Source: JADJNW01 sp964523725 (GTDB lineage Bacteria > Bacteroidota > Bacteroidia > Chitinophagales > Saprospiraceae). Taken from it: a DNA stretch of 27,473 nucleotides. Below, one piece after another: positions 1 through 7,700 of the stretch. The notes below the pieces were generated by a model. That model saw only the letters and a program-made list of their open reading frames with translations. It was not told the origin of the DNA and searched no databases. The position numbers and the translations under genes are program-made. The stretch is taken from assembly GCA_964523725.1 (NCBI GenBank), contig CAZGAU010000060.1:1-27473 (forward strand), written 5' to 3'. Every line of letters starts with the position of its first letter. Within the stretch, counting starts at the first letter, position 1.

Positions 1-8
1 TTTTTCAT
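1..8 (-). CDS. Start of a gene running off the left edge (partial)
   Basis: A minus-strand ATG lies at 6-8, followed by codons for Lys and the first two bases of another A-rich codon before the window ends. A Met-Lys-Lys opening is common for exported Bacteroidota proteins. A TAnnTTTG box 18 bases upstream (26-33) supports a real start. Only two full codons are visible, so nothing can be said about the product, and the call could be chance. Confidence 0.3.
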
Positions 9-25
9 GCTTACCAATTTTACTA

Positions 26-33
26 CAAAAATA
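26..33 (-). promoter_or_regulatory. Putative -7 box (TATTTTTG) for the left-edge gene
   Basis: The minus strand reads TATTTTTG, a full match to the Bacteroidota -7 consensus TAnnTTTG, 18 bases before a minus-strand ATG. No TTG element is found at the usual distance upstream, so the assignment is tentative. Confidence 0.35.
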
Positions 34-118
34 CGTTAGTTCGGCGGGTTTGTTGCTGCCGGGGGGTCAAATTGTTGTCATAAACTAGATAGAGACTGCT
101 TAAGCTGCCGGAATGTTG

Positions 119-1060
119 TTATTTAAACCTTTCCCGCTTTACCTCAAAATCAAACACATCCGCACGGTTATAATGTCCGGTTACATCCAGCGCCATGCGC
201 TCACGGTAGGTTTGCATCAAGTCGGGAATGTCCACGTACAAAATTTTTTCCTGATCAAATTGCGGTTCCAGTAAATATTTTCCGTTTGGTGCCACAACAC
301 AACTTCCGCCGTTCAATAAATAATGATCTGGCTGATTTGCCAGGTTTTCCGGGAGTTTCAGCTCTTTGGGCAGATCTTTTACCTGCAATATTTGCCCGAT
401 GGCGATCACAAAACAACGACCCTCAAAAGCATAATGCCGGCTCGCCACCTGATGCATTTCGTGTACCTTGGGCCAGAGCGCCAGGTGAATGTGTTCACCC
501 GCCAGGTGCATCGCCTGCCGAGTCAGCGGCATCCAGTGTTCCCAGCAGATCAGCCCGCCGATATTGCCGAAAGGCGTCTCCGCTATGCGCAATCCATGCC
601 CATCGCCTATGCCATAGAGCAGTTTTTCGGTGTAAGTGGGCATTAGTTTTCGGTGATGCACAACCAGTTCGCCATTTTGATTAAACAGCAAAAAACTATT
701 AAAAATCGTACCCTGATTGGCGCCGGTTCGAACTACTTCATTTACGCCAATGCCAATAACCACACGTTTTTCCCGTGCCAGGTCACCTATTCTCTTGGTC
801 ACAATTCCCGGAACTTCCACGCCGTTTTCGTGCATTTTTTGAAAGACTTGCTTAGTTGGTTCATGATCCCAAAGTCCCACCTCCAGGCAGTAATCGAGCC
901 AGCTGGGGTAACCGCAGAGCCAGGTTTCACCAAAAGCAACCAATTGCGCACCATGAGCAACGGCTTCTGAGATGTAATGTTCTACTTTTTGCAAACTCGC
1001 TTCCAGATCAAGAAAATCCGGTTTCTGCTGAATAATGGCGACTTGAATGGATTTTTCCAT
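119..1060 (-). CDS. Nitrilase-family carbon-nitrogen hydrolase
   Basis: 313-residue member of the nitrilase superfamily, enzymes that hydrolyse nitriles, amides or related C-N bonds through a Glu-Lys-Cys triad. All three residues are visible: Glu45 in FGETWLCGYP, Lys138 in HHRKLMPT and Cys172 in GGLICWEHWMPL. The CWEHWMPL context and the length resemble true nitrilases (aliphatic/aryl nitrilases and cyanide hydratases) more than amidases, but the substrate cannot be read from sequence. No signal peptide, so cytoplasmic. The ATG lies one base downstream of the stop of the secreted protein gene (1062-1829), so the two are probably cotranscribed from the promoter near 1854. Next downstream is a gap of about 110 bases leading to the left-edge gene. 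Family assignment is secure; nitrilase rather than amidase is an inference. Confidence 0.9.
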   Translation of the reverse strand: MEKSIQVAIIQQKPDFLDLEASLQKVEHYISEAVAHGAQLVAFGETWLCGYPSWLDYCLEVGLWDHEPTKQVFQKMHENGVEVPGIVTKRIGDLAREKRVVIGIGVNEVVRTGANQGTIFNSFLLFNQNGELVVHHRKLMPTYTEKLLYGIGDGHGLRIAETPFGNIGGLICWEHWMPLTRQAMHLAGEHIHLALWPKVHEMHQVASRHYAFEGRCFVIAIGQILQVKDLPKELKLPENLANQPDHYLLNGGSCVVAPNGKYLLEPQFDQEKILYVDIPDLMQTYRERMALDVTGHYNRADVFDFEVKRERFK

Positions 1061-1061
1061 G

Positions 1062-1829
1062 CTATTCCAGTATAAAGTTGACTTTTTCTACCCCAGTGTT
1101 GCCGGTTTCAGGATCAAAAGCATACACGATGATTTCGTAATTCCCACCTTCCGAAAGCGGAATTTTTCCTGAAAACAGATTAGCTGTATCGGTCATTTCC
1201 AAAAGATATTCGCCTACCTTTTGCCCATTCCATTTCAGGATAGCCTGCACATCCATCTTTGTGCCATCCCAAAGTCCGCCTTTGGAAATCGTACAGCCGC
1301 ACATCATAACGATATTGGCTTCGACATTCAAAAAACCATCTTTTAAATCTGCTTTTTCCAAAAAGCGATGCGTATGCGGATTTAATATATCAATAATAAA
1401 GCCAGGAATTTCCAGCACAATACCATCATGGATAATATCTTTACCCGGAATTAGCCAAACCTGCGTGGATGCCACGACCCGCGCACTGCGATGCGTATAA
1501 GGACTGTGCACTTCGATAGTCAAAAACATGGGCTCTTCAATAGAGAGACTGGTCTCAAACCTTGCCGTACGGTCATCCGAAAGCTGCATATAGCGCTCGT
1601 GAGGCGCACTCATGATTAAGCCAGTGTTCCCGGTGCTACCCTCGGTCAAGCCTTTTGCAAGAATTTCGTCGGTATCCGCATTTTTCACCATTACAAAAGC
1701 GCCACCAATCGAACTGCCAATAAACTTTGCGTCTTTTGCTTTTGCTCTGACGATCAGTTTAGTGTTTTGCTGTGCAATGACGGGAAATGCAATCAATGTA
1801 AGTAAGAATAAAACCAAGAAATGCCTCAT
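1062..1829 (-). CDS. Secreted protein of unknown function with CGC and GGLWDG motifs
   Basis: 255 residues from the ATG at 1827-1829. A longer frame reaches 1877 but would put 16 unrelated residues before an obvious signal peptide (MRHFLVLFLLTLIAFPVIAQ), so the internal start is preferred. The mature part looks all-beta. Residues around 180-195 read NIVMMCGCTISKGGLWDG: a Cys-Gly-Cys pair and a Trp-Asp motif that look functional, perhaps metal or ligand binding. A short HTH(R) stretch also stands out. The C-terminal third resembles an Ig-like beta domain ending in a typical edge strand. I do not recognise a named family. One base separates its stop from the nitrilase start, so the two genes probably form an operon, and this protein may act in the envelope on the same compound class. 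Export is well supported; function is unknown. Confidence 0.7.
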   Translation of the reverse strand: MRHFLVLFLLTLIAFPVIAQQNTKLIVRAKAKDAKFIGSSIGGAFVMVKNADTDEILAKGLTEGSTGNTGLIMSAPHERYMQLSDDRTARFETSLSIEEPMFLTIEVHSPYTHRSARVVASTQVWLIPGKDIIHDGIVLEIPGFIIDILNPHTHRFLEKADLKDGFLNVEANIVMMCGCTISKGGLWDGTKMDVQAILKWNGQKVGEYLLEMTDTANLFSGKIPLSEGGNYEIIVYAFDPETGNTGVEKVNFILE

Positions 1830-1853
1830 TTTGAATCGGGTTGTTTTAGATTC

Positions 1854-1861
1854 CAAATATA
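1854..1861 (-). promoter_or_regulatory. Putative -7 box (TATATTTG) of the secreted protein-nitrilase operon
   Basis: The minus strand reads TATATTTG, matching TAnnTTTG, 24 bases upstream of the ATG at 1829. A good -33 TTG is not seen (nearest candidates are at poor spacing). It lies only four bases from a forward -7 box, so the two promoters overlap. Confidence 0.4.
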
Positions 1862-1865
1862 TCAT

Positions 1866-1873
1866 TATTTTTG
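1866..1873 (+). promoter_or_regulatory. Putative -7 box (TATTTTTG) of the ftsE-like gene
   Basis: TATTTTTG matches the Bacteroidota -7 consensus, 26 bases upstream of the ATG at 1900. A TTG at 1841-1843, 22 bases upstream of the box, could be the -33 element. The 5' leader would be short. Confidence 0.45.
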
Positions 1874-1899
1874 GCAAGCCGGAAAAGCAAGATTTACCT

Positions 1900-2586
1900 A
1901 TGCAAAATTATATTGTCCAACTCAAAGATGTAAATATTTATCAGCAGGGCGTGCTCATTTTACAAAATGTTCACCTCAAGATTGTCAAAGGTGAGTTCAC
2001 TTATCTGATCGGTAAAACGGGAAGTGGAAAGTCGAGCTTGCTCAAAACCCTGTACGCCGCGTTGCCTTTTACCGAAGGCAAAGGTGAAGTGGTGGGCTAC
2101 GACCTGGCAAAGCTCGACCGGCGCACCATTCCTTTGCTGCGGCGCAAACTGGGCATTGTGTTTCAGGATTTTAATTTACTGACCGACCGTACGGTGGAAC
2201 AAAACCTTCGTTTTGTGATGGACGCCACCGGCTGGCGAAGCGAATCCAGCATCAAAAGCCGCATGAATGAAGTGCTGGAGCAAGTTGGGCTTGCCGATAA
2301 ATTGTATAAAATGCCGCACGAACTTTCCGGCGGCGAGCAGCAACGGGTGGTGATCGCTCGTGCCTTACTAAACAAACCTGCCCTTCTCATTGCTGACGAA
2401 CCTACGGGCAACCTCGATCCCGAAACCAGCGACGACATCTTGCTGCTGCTGCGCCAACTGGCCTTGCAAAATGGTTCTGCAGTGTTGTTCGCCACCCATG
2501 ATTACAGGATTCTCGAGCATTTTCCGGCGAGGATTATTCGTTGTTTGAATGGGAAAATTCTGGAAGAGGAAGATTTTGAGGTTTGA
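1900..2586 (+). CDS. ftsE: FtsE-like ABC transporter ATP-binding protein
   Basis: 228 residues from the ATG at 1900. An in-frame extension back to 1612 overlaps the divergent gene and is not credible. The chain is a single ABC ATPase: Walker A GKTGSGKSS (38-46), Q-loop VFQDFNLL (Gln89), signature LSGGEQQR (142-149), Walker B ALLIADEPTG (161-170) followed by the D-loop, and the switch His in ATHD. Length and the LTDRTVEQN stretch fit the FtsE/LolD group. FtsE works with the membrane protein FtsX to control cell-wall hydrolases at division. No ftsX is adjacent, which is common in Bacteroidota, where the two genes are often unlinked. A LolD-type lipoprotein exporter ATPase is the main alternative. 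The gene converges on ubiA with only 16 bases between stops. Confidence 0.82.
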   Translation: MQNYIVQLKDVNIYQQGVLILQNVHLKIVKGEFTYLIGKTGSGKSSLLKTLYAALPFTEGKGEVVGYDLAKLDRRTIPLLRRKLGIVFQDFNLLTDRTVEQNLRFVMDATGWRSESSIKSRMNEVLEQVGLADKLYKMPHELSGGEQQRVVIARALLNKPALLIADEPTGNLDPETSDDILLLLRQLALQNGSAVLFATHDYRILEHFPARIIRCLNGKILEEEDFEV

Positions 2587-2602
2587 TAGGGTGATGAAAG
2601 GA

Positions 2603-3514
2603 TTACTTAAAAAATAATAAAAGTAATATTCCACAGAGCATTATTATTTTTGCAAACTGACTTATATAATGAAAGTCCTTTTTTTGATGTGCTTTTTGTA
2701 ATAAAACCAGCGAAATTATAATTAAGATTCCCACCAATGCCAAAAAAGGTAATCCCCAAACATTCATAGCGCCGCGCATGGCGAAAGCAGCATAAACAAG
2801 CGTAAGCAAAAGGATTGCTCCGGCTATGGCGGCAAGGGTTTTGGCAACAAATATTCCCCAGACAATGGGCGCTGTTCGTGCTTTGGCAGAAGCATCACCG
2901 TGTGCGTCTTCGATATCTTTTACGATTTCCCGAAACAAGGTCGAAAAAAAGGCAAAAACCGCGTAAAAAACAAGTAAATGATTTATTTTATTTAATTCAT
3001 TTTCAGGAAGTTGCGTGATAGAGCTTTGTTCAGCAATCCAAACAATAGCCGCTACGCCGGCGCAGTAGCCGGAGACCAGCAAATTGCCCCAGAGTGGAGA
3101 CTTTTTTAATATAATGGAGTATAATAATAACCCAACAACTGCTGCCGGAAATAAGATTAACAATGCCATCCGATCAGCTACAAAAGCCAGGTAAGTAGCC
3201 AGAAAAAAGCCGCCGATATTGATGCAAAAATAAAGCCAGTAGGCGGTCTGATGCGGGATTCTCCGGCTTATTATTACCTTGTGAGGCTTGTTGATCCGGT
3301 CGATTCGTAAATCCACTATATCGTTGACAATGTAGCCACCGGCGGTAATCAGCGTGGTAATAAGAATCAGTAAAGAGAAGAGCTGAAAGTCGAGCGCTGG
3401 CGGAATTTTATTTTGCTGTAAAACCGGCGTAATGATCTGAGAATAAAGCAAGTATTGTGTCAGCGCGACAATCAGGAGATTGGGAAGCCGGATGAGACGG
3501 AGGAACGCTACCAC
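2603..3514 (-). CDS. UbiA-family prenyltransferase
   Basis: 303-residue polytopic membrane protein with eight or nine hydrophobic segments. UbiA enzymes transfer a prenyl chain to an acceptor using two Asp-rich magnesium-diphosphate sites. Both are visible: NDIVDLRIDRINKP at about 64-77 (NDxxDxxxDxxN form) and DIEDAHGD near 200-207 (DxxDxxxD form). Bacteroidota have several paralogues; homologues of this general length are often labelled geranylgeranylglycerol-phosphate geranylgeranyltransferase, while others act in menaquinone or heme synthesis. The sequence does not decide the acceptor. No quinone genes surround it. It lies 70 bases downstream of the kdsC-like gene on the same strand and may share its transcript. 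The C-terminus ends in a run of Leu and Phe (GILLLLFFK). Confidence 0.85.
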   Translation of the reverse strand: MVAFLRLIRLPNLLIVALTQYLLYSQIITPVLQQNKIPPALDFQLFSLLILITTLITAGGYIVNDIVDLRIDRINKPHKVIISRRIPHQTAYWLYFCINIGGFFLATYLAFVADRMALLILFPAAVVGLLLYSIILKKSPLWGNLLVSGYCAGVAAIVWIAEQSSITQLPENELNKINHLLVFYAVFAFFSTLFREIVKDIEDAHGDASAKARTAPIVWGIFVAKTLAAIAGAILLLTLVYAAFAMRGAMNVWGLPFLALVGILIIISLVLLQKAHQKKDFHYISQFAKIIMLCGILLLLFFK

Positions 3515-3584
3515 AGTGTTTAGGTCGTTTTGTAATTATTCTGCTGCAAGGTCGCATTCCAAAGGAACAATTCAAAACAAAAAA

Positions 3585-4097
3585 TTATTCATCCTGCCAT
3601 TTGTCGTGCAATCGCAATACTTTTTCGATCACATCTCTCACGCAGCCATCGCCACCATTATAGGAGGAAATATAATCGGCAATTTCCAGGATTTCAGGGA
3701 TGGCATTTCTGGGGCAAGCCGGCAAGCCCACGCGCCGCATCACAGGATAATCGGGAAAATCATCACCCATGTAAAGAATGCCCTGAGGATCAAGCTCATA
3801 TTCCAGAATAAACTCTTCGAAAGCTTCCAGCTTTTCAGTACCGCCGGTTCTGCCAGTGAAAATATCGGTCACACCCAGTGATTCGAGCCGCTTGCGAACA
3901 CCCTCGGATTTACCGCCGGTGATCACACCTACTTTATAACCTTGCTGAATGGCTCTCTTGAGAGCGTAGCCATCCCGGACGTACATTTTACGCAGCAGCT
4001 CGCCGCCCTCCAGCACCAGGATTTCGTTGTTTGTCATCACCCCGTCCACATCAAAGATGAACGTATGGATTTCCCGGAATTTTTCGAGTTGATTCAT
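3585..4097 (-). CDS. kdsC: KdsC-like HAD phosphatase (KDO-8-phosphate phosphatase family)
   Basis: 170 residues, the usual size for the small capless HAD phosphatases of the KdsC/YrbI type. These form tetramers and remove phosphate from 3-deoxy-D-manno-octulosonate 8-phosphate in lipopolysaccharide core synthesis. Motif I is FDVDGVMT (nucleophile Asp16, acid/base Asp18), motif II is VITGGKSE, the motif III Lys is in GGTEKLEAF, and motif IV is YMGDDFPD. The late GGDGCVRDVIEKVL tail is typical of this family. The related sugar-nucleotide phosphatases of sialic-acid-like pathways are the alternative. The start lies 29 bases from a scaffold gap (4127-4226), so the promoter region is lost. The downstream neighbour is ubiA. 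Confidence 0.88.
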   Translation of the reverse strand: MNQLEKFREIHTFIFDVDGVMTNNEILVLEGGELLRKMYVRDGYALKRAIQQGYKVGVITGGKSEGVRKRLESLGVTDIFTGRTGGTEKLEAFEEFILEYELDPQGILYMGDDFPDYPVMRRVGLPACPRNAIPEILEIADYISSYNGGDGCVRDVIEKVLRLHDKWQDE

Positions 4098-4126
4098 TTT
4101 CGAGTTAGTAAGTCAGTCGATAGTCG

Positions 4127-4226
4127 NNNNNNNNNNNNNNNNNNNNNNNNNNNNNNNNNNNNNNNNNNNNNNNNNNNNNNNNNNNNNNNNNNNNNNNNNN
4201 NNNNNNNNNNNNNNNNNNNNNNNNNN
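4127..4226. other. Scaffold gap (100 N)
   Basis: Exactly 100 N, the usual placeholder for a gap of unknown length. It lies between the kdsC start and a short tandem repeat (4227-4269), and the left flank holds an AGTCGATAGTCG-like word, so repeats probably broke the assembly. Genes could be hidden here. Confidence 0.97.
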
Positions 4227-4269
4227 GTTCAAGGTTTAAAGTTCAAGGTTTAAAGTTCAAGGTGCAAAG
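4227..4269. repeat. 14-bp tandem repeat beside the gap
   Basis: Two perfect copies of GTTCAAGGTTTAAA (4227-4240, 4241-4254) and a diverged third (4255-4269). The array runs straight into the N gap, so its true length is unknown. Low-complexity intergenic words of this kind tend to be scattered in Bacteroidota genomes. Confidence 0.85.
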
Positions 4270-4310
4270 ACGAAAAAAGTACCAGATAACCAATAACCAA
4301 TAACAACATT

Positions 4311-4652
4311 TTAATGCTCATGCCCGATAATTCTGGATTGATCTGGGATTTGTACCTCAATTACTGCGTCTTCCTCGAGTATAACGCACTGGCAACCCAG
4401 CCGCGATTCTAATCTTGGATTGATGGCACGGTCGATAAAATCTTCTTCCTTATCCGAGATTTCTTCCAGAGAGTCTTCTCCTGCTTCTATGTATACATGG
4501 CAGGTGCTGCAAGCGCATACGCCGCCGCAATTATGATTTAAATGAATATCATTATCTTCGGTTACCTCCAGGATCGAGTAGCCAACTTCCACATTCTCAA
4601 CCGTTTTGGGCTGAATCGTTTCGTCTTCGAATGTAAATTTTACAGTAGCCAT
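4311..4652 (-). CDS. fdx: 2Fe-2S ferredoxin (adrenodoxin/ISC type)
   Basis: 113 residues, the normal length for adrenodoxin-like ferredoxins. These small electron carriers serve iron-sulfur cluster assembly and other redox reactions in the cytoplasm. The cluster ligands are visible in NHNCGGVCACSTCHVYI: Cys-x5-Cys-x2-Cys, with the fourth Cys in SRLGCQC about 36 residues later. The GEDSLEEISDKEEDFID stretch between them is typical of the ISC subgroup. The gene has one of the clearest promoters in the window (4714-4744). No other isc genes are adjacent. An extra Cys within the first motif and one after the last ligand are also seen. Partner unknown; family secure. Confidence 0.92.
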   Translation of the reverse strand: MATVKFTFEDETIQPKTVENVEVGYSILEVTEDNDIHLNHNCGGVCACSTCHVYIEAGEDSLEEISDKEEDFIDRAINPRLESRLGCQCVILEEDAVIEVQIPDQSRIIGHEH

Positions 4653-4656
4653 TTAA

Positions 4657-4680
4657 ATGTTTGACGTTTGATATTTGATG
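4657..4680. repeat. Seven-base repeat in the ferredoxin leader
   Basis: On the plus strand the words TTTGACG, TTTGATA and TTTGATG follow one another. On the transcribed minus strand this gives three A-rich ATCAAA/GTCAAA words ending just before the ATG, inside the predicted 5' leader. There is no Shine-Dalgarno site. The A-rich word array could help ribosome loading or be chance. Confidence 0.5.
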
Positions 4681-4713
4681 TTTTTTTAATATAAAAACAC
4701 CGGGAAATTTTCG

Positions 4714-4744
4714 CAAAATTATATTTTGTCGAACTACTAAACAA
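4714..4744 (-). promoter_or_regulatory. Promoter of the ferredoxin gene
   Basis: Minus-strand TTG (-33 element, 4742-4744), 20 bases, then TAATTTTG (-7 element, 4714-4721), a full match to the TTG-N19/20-TAnnTTTG pattern of Bacteroidota sigma-A promoters. The leader would be about 55 bases. It lies between the stop of the Clp-like gene and the ferredoxin, so the ferredoxin need not depend on readthrough. Confidence 0.6.
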
Positions 4745-4772
4745 CTTCTCACCCGATTAGTTTGAATTAATT

Positions 4773-7700
4773 CTAAATAATCAACTGGCGTCGCAGCTCT
4801 GACCGGATGCCGGCATAAACCAATAGTTTGAATTCGCTCGAGGTCATATTGATCGCGTTGGAAAAGCCGGTGCGCAGGTCGGTCAGTGTGCTGGAACCAT
4901 CATAAATACGGATCACCTTGTGTTGTAACTGTTCGTTGAAAGGTGGATTATTCTTCGAAATAGCAAGTCCAATCGGGAGCGGATTTTGATGAGACATGTA
5001 AAATAAATGAATGCCTTCCTCGCCCTGAAACAAGGCGTACAGCGCGTGCCCTTCGGCAGACATAGTGGAGTTTTCTTTATCTGTTTTAAATTGAATATCA
5101 AGTGATTTGAATAATGCGCTGTACAAGTCCATCAAGTAATCAATTTCCCATTGCCCTAGTCCATTGATCAATGATTCGAATTTGAGCGTGACCTGATCGG
5201 TGCGATTTTCTAGAAAATCATCAGCGGAAAGCAATAGAAATGCAACATTCAGGAAATGATTAATAAAATCGGTCTGGATCGTGTCAAACTGGGTAGTCGA
5301 ATAATGGTAAGCCTCGCGTAATTCCCGAAGTCCTTCCTCCTGGAATAACCGATCGCGAAAGCTCTCCCGGAAAGCGCGGTCGGTGCGGCGTGGCGGTATG
5401 AGGTTGCCGCGTTTTAGGCGCAAGGGCAGGGCCGGCGCCTCCCGCATGTAGCGCTCCCGGAAGCTGAGCATCATGGTGCGCAGATTTTCCTTGGTTTCTA
5501 TTACTTTGTTTTTAAAATCATAATATTGCCAGTCCAAATCATTTTGTTCTGAATCATTTATTACAATTACACCATTATGTTCATCCTGTTCCTGTTCCAT
5601 CGCTGAAATTTCCCGTTCCAGGCGTTCCACGGCATGTAATAATTTTCCATAAAAAGAGCGGCCGTGATTTTCATCTGGTAATTCAGGCAACCAATTTTCT
5701 TCGATCGGATACAGAAAATCCAGCGGTGTAATGCGCGGTGTGAGCCGGTTATTATCGAATGTAATATCAAAAATAATCGGGCTTTCGGTATTTGTTGAGA
5801 TCAGTTGTTCCGCGGAAAGCGTTGTCAAATCCCGTTCGATCTGGCGTTTCAGGGCGCGGCCGCCCATGCGTGCATCAAAGCCGCGGCGAGCCACCCATTC
5901 CAGCGCATCTTGGGAAATATTCAAGATCGTGGTGCGGCGCACGAACCCATCGCGTTGTAATAATTCCCGGATTTGCAGCCTGGCGATATTTAAAATATGA
6001 TCGAGTTCTAATGGATTGAATATCACAATTTCATCAATCCGGTTAATAAATTCCGGACGGAAAAAATTTTCTACTGCTTTTCTGTAAATAGCCGCTTCGC
6101 TCTCCGCTGAAGGATTGAAGCCCATTTGCAAGCCGATCTCACGCGCGCCGAGGTTGGACGTCATTATAATAATAGTATTGGAAAAATCCACCATTCTGCC
6201 CAAGCTATCTGTTAATCTTCCTTCGTCCAATAATTGCAATAACAAATCGTGCACTTTGTAATGTGCTTTCTCGATCTCATCCAGTAATAATACGCCAAAC
6301 GGGCGGTAGCGCACTTTGCCGGTGAGTTGACCTTCGGGATTATAAAAATCGCCGATGAGCCGCTGCACCGCCGTTCCGTCGATGTATTCATTCATATCAA
6401 AGCGAAGTAAATAATCTTCGCTGCCCATTAAATAATTACATAACACCTTGGCAGCCTGGGTTTTACCTACGCCGGTGGGGCCAATAAATAAAAACGAACT
6501 GACCGGTTTGTCCCGATCAATTAATTTAGCCTTGCTGAGGTGAATAACGCTTTCCAGGGCTTGCACCGCACGTGGTTGTCCCACTAATTCTCTGGCAAGT
6601 GCCTGATTAACAGCTGATTCGTCGAGTTGTTCACCAGAGTCCAGCATCCGGTCCTGCAAACCACTTAAGGTTTTGAATTCTTCGCGCACCTGCGGCGAAT
6701 CAATTCTGCTGAAGCGATATTTAGTTGCCAGCAGCCTCAGCAGGCGCATCATGCTGCCCGGCATCGCCCGGTTTCGGAAATAATTACGTTGTAAAGTAAA
6801 TAACTCGTGAATAGCCTGGATCGTTATGATGCAATCATGCTCCCGTTCGAGTTGTTTGCGTTGTTCGAGTATAATTTTTGTGCTGATTTCCGGCAAAGGC
6901 TCATGAATTCGGATCACCTGAAACAGGTCCGCGAAACCCCGATCCTTTTCCTGCACGATTTTCCACTCTTCCGGCGTGGCGATAAGCATCAACTGCAATT
7001 GCCGTTTTTCCAGGTAAGGCTTGAGCACGTCGCTCAGCGTCATGTTGGTTTGCGCCGATTTTCCGATGCGCAGCAATGCTACGGGGTTGTCAATCAGTAT
7101 TTTATAACTTTTATTCGCTACTTCCAGCGGATTTCTCACATACGCAATAATCGCCTCCAGCCGCTTTTGCCAGGCGCCCTGAATACTCATACCGGAGATG
7201 ATGCGCGTGGGGTCGATTTGCCAAACGATTTCGGCGTCGCCTTTTCTTTTTGTATAATAATTATCACAATAACGCCAGATCACTTCATGAATCAGTGCAT
7301 GTTTTCCGACGCCTTCTTCGCCGACTATTACAATAGGTGTATTTTCTTCCTGAAATATAATATTATAAATTTTATCCACGAGTTCATCCTGATAGAAAGC
7401 ACGCCCCAATTCCGCCGGATAGCGGTTGTTCAAGTCGTAGCCAACCCGCTCAATTTCAAGGGCGCCATCGAATTCTGTTTCATCGCGCAGGCGTGCAAAA
7501 ATCCAGTCGGAGCCGGAGATTTCGTGCTTGAAAGATCCGAATGAAATATTAATATTTACTTCCACTTCGGTGAGGAATTCGCGATTGTCCGAGTAGCAGG
7601 CTTCCAGATCAAAATTGTCATCCTGGGCCTTGCGCAGCTGTGGAAGCAGGCGGGACAAGACCTTGCGGGTGTACTCCTGGAGTTGATGCTTGCCCAGTGG

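Noticed and set aside
1612..1899. N-terminal extension of the FtsE-like protein
   Set aside because: It overlaps the divergent secreted-protein gene and both promoters, and the ATG at 1900 begins a standard-length ABC ATPase.
4773..5200. A complete peptide chain release factor
   Set aside because: The GGQ domain and SPF tripeptide are missing; only the domain 2/4-like parts are present and they are in frame with the AAA+ protein.
6807..7544. 245-codon plus-strand frame inside the Clp-like gene
   Set aside because: Antisense to the well-defined D1 region and without recognisable motifs.
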